From CAG-791 sp002390025 (lineage in GTDB: Bacteria > Bacillota > Clostridia > Lachnospirales > Lachnospiraceae), in the NCBI GenBank assembly GCA_946543465.1, contig CAMNLR010000124.1, positions 75,189 to 139,188 of the forward strand: DNA of 64,000 nt, in the 5' to 3' direction. Position 1 is the stretch's first letter. Every line of letters starts with the position of its first letter. Under the pieces are notes generated by a model. That model had not been told where the DNA came from. It saw nothing but the letters and a program-made list of their open reading frames with translations, and searched no databases. Below, in pieces: positions 61,377 through 64,000 of the stretch. The position numbers and the translations under genes were made by a program.

Positions 61377-62549
61377 ATGAATTATGCAGAAGAGTCTCTG
61401 AGACTGCACGGTGAGTGGAAGGGCAAGATCGAAGTGGTCTCCCGCGTTCCGGTCAAGGACAAGGAAGATCTGTCCCTGGCTTATACTCCCGGCGTGGCCC
61501 AGCCCTGCCTGGAGATTCAGAAGGATGTCAACAAGTCCTATGAGCTGACCAGAAGGCACAACATGTGCGCGGTCATTACAGACGGCTCCGCCGTTCTGGG
61601 CCTGGGCGATATCGGCCCCGAGGCCGGCATGCCTGTTATGGAGGGCAAATGTGTCCTCTTCAAGTCTTTCGGCGATGTGGATGCCTTCCCACTCTGCGTG
61701 AAGACCAAGGATGTCGATGAGTTTGTGCGCACAGTCGCCCTGATCTCAGGCTCCTTCGGCGGCATCAACCTGGAGGATATTGCAGCTCCCCGCTGCTTCG
61801 AGATCGAGAGAAAGCTCAAGGAGTGCACCGATATTCCGATTTTCCACGATGATCAGCACGGCACGGCGGTCATCACCCTGGCCGGCCTGACCAACGCTCT
61901 CAAGGTCGTCGGCAAGAAAAAAGAGGATGTCAAAGTCGTCACTTCCGGCGCTGGCGCGGCGGCGATCGCGATCGTCAAGCTCCTTCTTTCCGCGGGCTTC
62001 AAACATGTCACCATGTGCGACCGCAAGGGCGCAATCTATGAGGGGCGCGACGGCCTCAACTGGATCAAGGAAGAGATGGCGCTGGTCACAAATCTTGAGA
62101 AAAAAGCGGGCTCCCTGGCGGACATGCTGGTCGGCGCAGATGTCTTCATCGGTGTCTCCGCTCCCGGTACCGTCACCACCGAAATGGTGAAGACCATGAA
62201 CAGGGACGCCATTGTCTTTGCCTGTGCCAATCCCACTCCTGAGATCTTCCCCGAGGATGCAAAGGCGGGCGGCGCAGCGGTCATTTCCACCGGCAGGAGC
62301 GATTTCCCCAACCAGATCAACAACGTTCTCGCATTCCCCGGTATTTTCCGCGGAACCTTCGATGTGCGCGCCAGCGATATCAATGAGGAGATGAAGATGG
62401 CAGCTGCCATGGCTCTGGCCAACCTGATCTCCGACGAAGAGCTCAACGCCGATTACATCATCCCCTACGCTTTTGACCCCAAGGTCGGCCCTGCTGTAGC
62501 AAAGGCAGTCGCACAGGCGGCCATCGACAGCGGCGTGGCGCGGATCTGA
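61377..62549 (+). CDS. NAD-dependent malic enzyme
   Basis: Oxidative decarboxylation of malate to pyruvate and CO2. The 390 residues fit the short bacterial malic enzyme without a phosphotransacetylase domain. Visible are SLAYTPGVAQPCLEI, ITDGSAVLGLGDIGP, the metal-binding FHDDQHGTAVI and the cofactor loop VTSGAGAAAIAIVKLL. AGGAGGATTATTA precedes the ATG at 61377. A terminator follows. With pckA and pyk in the same window it works at the PEP/pyruvate/malate node. Cofactor preference (NAD over NADP) is assumed from family. Confidence 0.95.
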   Translation: MNYAEESLRLHGEWKGKIEVVSRVPVKDKEDLSLAYTPGVAQPCLEIQKDVNKSYELTRRHNMCAVITDGSAVLGLGDIGPEAGMPVMEGKCVLFKSFGDVDAFPLCVKTKDVDEFVRTVALISGSFGGINLEDIAAPRCFEIERKLKECTDIPIFHDDQHGTAVITLAGLTNALKVVGKKKEDVKVVTSGAGAAAIAIVKLLLSAGFKHVTMCDRKGAIYEGRDGLNWIKEEMALVTNLEKKAGSLADMLVGADVFIGVSAPGTVTTEMVKTMNRDAIVFACANPTPEIFPEDAKAGGAAVISTGRSDFPNQINNVLAFPGIFRGTFDVRASDINEEMKMAAAMALANLISDEELNADYIIPYAFDPKVGPAVAKAVAQAAIDSGVARI

Positions 62550-62554
62550 CAATG

Positions 62555-62603
62555 ATCGCGGACGGGTCCTGCATTCACCGGACCTGTCAGTGATGCTTTT
62601 TAT
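62555..62603 (+). terminator. Terminator after the malic enzyme gene
   Basis: A stem of about 15 pairs with one mismatch (ATCGCGGACGGGTCC, 62555-62569, with GGACCTGTCAGTGAT, 62580-62594) is followed by GCTTTTTATA. Confidence 0.7.
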
Positions 62604-62699
62604 AGCAGATCCGGATTTGATCAATATTTGATTAATTTTTGGTCTGCGTTTGAGAAAATATAAGATGCTGTTTTAAGAAAAGGAGGTTGCTGCCGCGTT

Positions 62700-63812
62700 A
62701 TGAAGATCGGGTGTGTCAAAGAGATTAAAAATAATGAATTCAGAGTCGGCCTTACACCTGACAATGTGCGTGCCTATGTCTCCGCAGGCCATGAGGTCCT
62801 GATCGAGAAGGGCGCCGGCCTCGGTTCCGGTTTTACAGATGAAGAATATGTGGCAGCGGGTGCCTCCATGATCGATCTGGCCGCAGATGTGTGGAAAGAC
62901 GTCGAGATGATGGTCAAGGTCAAGGAACCTCTGGAGGAGGAATACGGCCTCTTCCACGATGGTCTGATCCTCTACACATATCTGCACCTGGCGGCGGACA
63001 AGCCTCAGACGGACGCTCTGCTGGCCGGCAAGGTGAAAGCAGTCGCCTACGAGACCATGCAGGAAAAAGACGGCTCTCTCCCCTGCCTGGCGCCGATGAG
63101 CCAGATCGCCGGCCGTCTCTCCATCCAGGAGGGCGCCAAGTATCTCGAGAAGCGCTTTGGCGGTGAGGGTATTCTGCTCGCAGGTGTTCCCGGGACGCCC
63201 AAGGCAAACGTGGTCGTTCTGGGCGGCGGAACAGTCGGCATGAACGCCTGCAGGATCGCGGTCGGCATGGGCGCCAATGTGACTATCGTGGACGTCAATC
63301 TCAAGCGCCTGGAGGAACTGGACAACCTGTTCGGCTCCCACATCCAGACCCTGGTCTCCACAGACAGCAATATCGAGCGCGCCGTGAAGGACGCGGACCT
63401 CGTTATCGGCTCTGTCCTGATCCCCGGCGGCACGACACCCAAGCTTTTCAAGAAAAAATATCTGTCTGAGATGAAGGACGGCGCGGTCTTCGTAGACGTC
63501 GCCATCGACCAGGGCGGCTGCGGCGAGTCCAGCCATGTGACTACCCACGACGATCCCGTCTTCATCGAGGAAGGCGTAGTCCATTACTGCGTAGGTAACA
63601 TGCCCGGCGCTGTTCCGCGCACCAGCACCATCGCCCTGACAAACGCCACCCTCCGCTACGGCCTGCAGATCGCGCAGGACGGCCTGGAAGAGGCCTGCAA
63701 AAAGAATGAATGCATCCGCCTGGGCGTGAACTGCTACGACGGAAAGATCACCAACCACAATGTCGCCGCTGCATTTGATTATGACTGCGCAGATCTGATG
63801 GCTATGATCTGA
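62700..63812 (+). CDS. ald: Alanine dehydrogenase
   Basis: Interconverts L-alanine and pyruvate plus ammonia with NAD. The 370 residues match the family length. Visible are VKEIKNNEFRVGLTPDNV at the start, the substrate-binding lysine in MVKVKEPLEEEY, the histidine in LYTYLHLAAD, the cofactor loop VVLGGGTVGMNACRIA and VHYCVGNMPGAVPRTST. AAAAGGAGGTTGC lies about 13 bases before the ATG at 62700, a somewhat wide spacing. It can drain pyruvate from malic enzyme or pyruvate kinase into alanine. Confidence 0.97.
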   Translation: MKIGCVKEIKNNEFRVGLTPDNVRAYVSAGHEVLIEKGAGLGSGFTDEEYVAAGASMIDLAADVWKDVEMMVKVKEPLEEEYGLFHDGLILYTYLHLAADKPQTDALLAGKVKAVAYETMQEKDGSLPCLAPMSQIAGRLSIQEGAKYLEKRFGGEGILLAGVPGTPKANVVVLGGGTVGMNACRIAVGMGANVTIVDVNLKRLEELDNLFGSHIQTLVSTDSNIERAVKDADLVIGSVLIPGGTTPKLFKKKYLSEMKDGAVFVDVAIDQGGCGESSHVTTHDDPVFIEEGVVHYCVGNMPGAVPRTSTIALTNATLRYGLQIAQDGLEEACKKNECIRLGVNCYDGKITNHNVAAAFDYDCADLMAMI

Positions 63813-63841
63813 AAAAAAGAAAATACTCAGTGAATTGAAAA

Positions 63842-63890
63842 AGCGCCTGCGGGGAGACGGTCTGTTTTCCCTGCAGGCGCTCTTTCTGGA
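63842..63890 (+). terminator. Terminator after ald
   Basis: AGCGCCTGCGGGGA pairs with TCCCTGCAGGCGCT (one bulge) around a short loop and is followed by CTTTCT. Confidence 0.75.
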
Positions 63891-64000
63891 TGATCGGGCA
63901 GGGATTCCCGGTGATTCAAGCTCTGAGGTCAATTGTCCTTTTTCTTTCTGTTATTCTTTATTTTTATTATTCTTCCCGTCCGGTATGTATGCGGTATTCG

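Overview
The window looks like a chromosome segment of an anaerobic Gram-positive bacterium of the class Clostridia, most likely a Lachnospiraceae-type organism. This is an inference from gene content (ATP-type PEP carboxykinase, NAD malic enzyme, alanine dehydrogenase, a RicT/YaaT homologue, a CdaR-GntP pair), strong AGGAGG-type ribosome binding sites and the codon use of the housekeeping genes. No rRNA, tRNA, CRISPR array or intact insertion sequence was recognised.

Layout. (1) 1-17.2 kb is a GC-rich core: cdaR and a GntP-type permease, pyruvate kinase, DNA polymerase III delta', RicT, a TrmN6-like methyltransferase, RsmI, ribulose-phosphate epimerase, an AI-2E-family membrane protein on the minus strand, a GH32 sucrose hydrolase, a HAD phosphatase and PEP carboxykinase. 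The part from 6.6 to 11 kb is dense in short tandem repeats, and copies of a GGGGACGGTTCC palindromic repeat lie at 0.15, 14.1 and 15.1 kb. (2) 17.2-38.7 kb is a surface-glycan locus on the plus strand, preceded by two candidate promoters and a candidate attenuator. It holds a PglF-like dehydratase, aminotransferase, acyltransferase, initiating sugar transferase, glycosyltransferases, polymerase, flippase, pyruvyl transferase, an NDP-hexose 2,3-dehydratase with reductases, and two ATP-grasp enzymes. It also has an unusual set: a DltA-like adenylating enzyme, an acyl carrier protein, an amino-acid permease and a PIG-L deacetylase.

(3) After a decayed membrane-protein gene (38.7-39.4 kb) comes a seven-gene carboxylic-acid cluster (39.4-46.6 kb): MmgE/PrpD, aldo/keto reductase, a phosphonopyruvate-decarboxylase-like TPP enzyme, an unrecognised protein, a CitE-like lyase and a two-subunit class I fumarase-type hydratase. 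No PEP mutase is visible. I know no characterised pathway with this exact composition. It reads in the same direction as the glycan locus and might supply the acid that the adenylating enzyme activates (inference). (4) 46.6-50.9 kb is an AT-rich anti-phage island: an AbiTii protein with a partner gene, and a Kiwa-like KwaA/KwaB pair, separated by gene remnants. (5) 51-55 kb is a mosaic of a small membrane-anchored protein, remnants, a DUF4143 ATPase bracketed by short palindromes, a 5'-truncated nitroreductase and a family 2 glycosyltransferase. (6) 55.7-64 kb returns to core-like sequence: a 1385-residue secreted von Willebrand A protein with an HExxH motif, a DnaQ-type exonuclease on the minus strand, malic enzyme and alanine dehydrogenase.

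The metabolic genes at the two ends (pyk, pckA, malic enzyme, ald) all act at the phosphoenolpyruvate/pyruvate/C4-acid node. The middle 37 kb looks like accessory sequence inserted between them.
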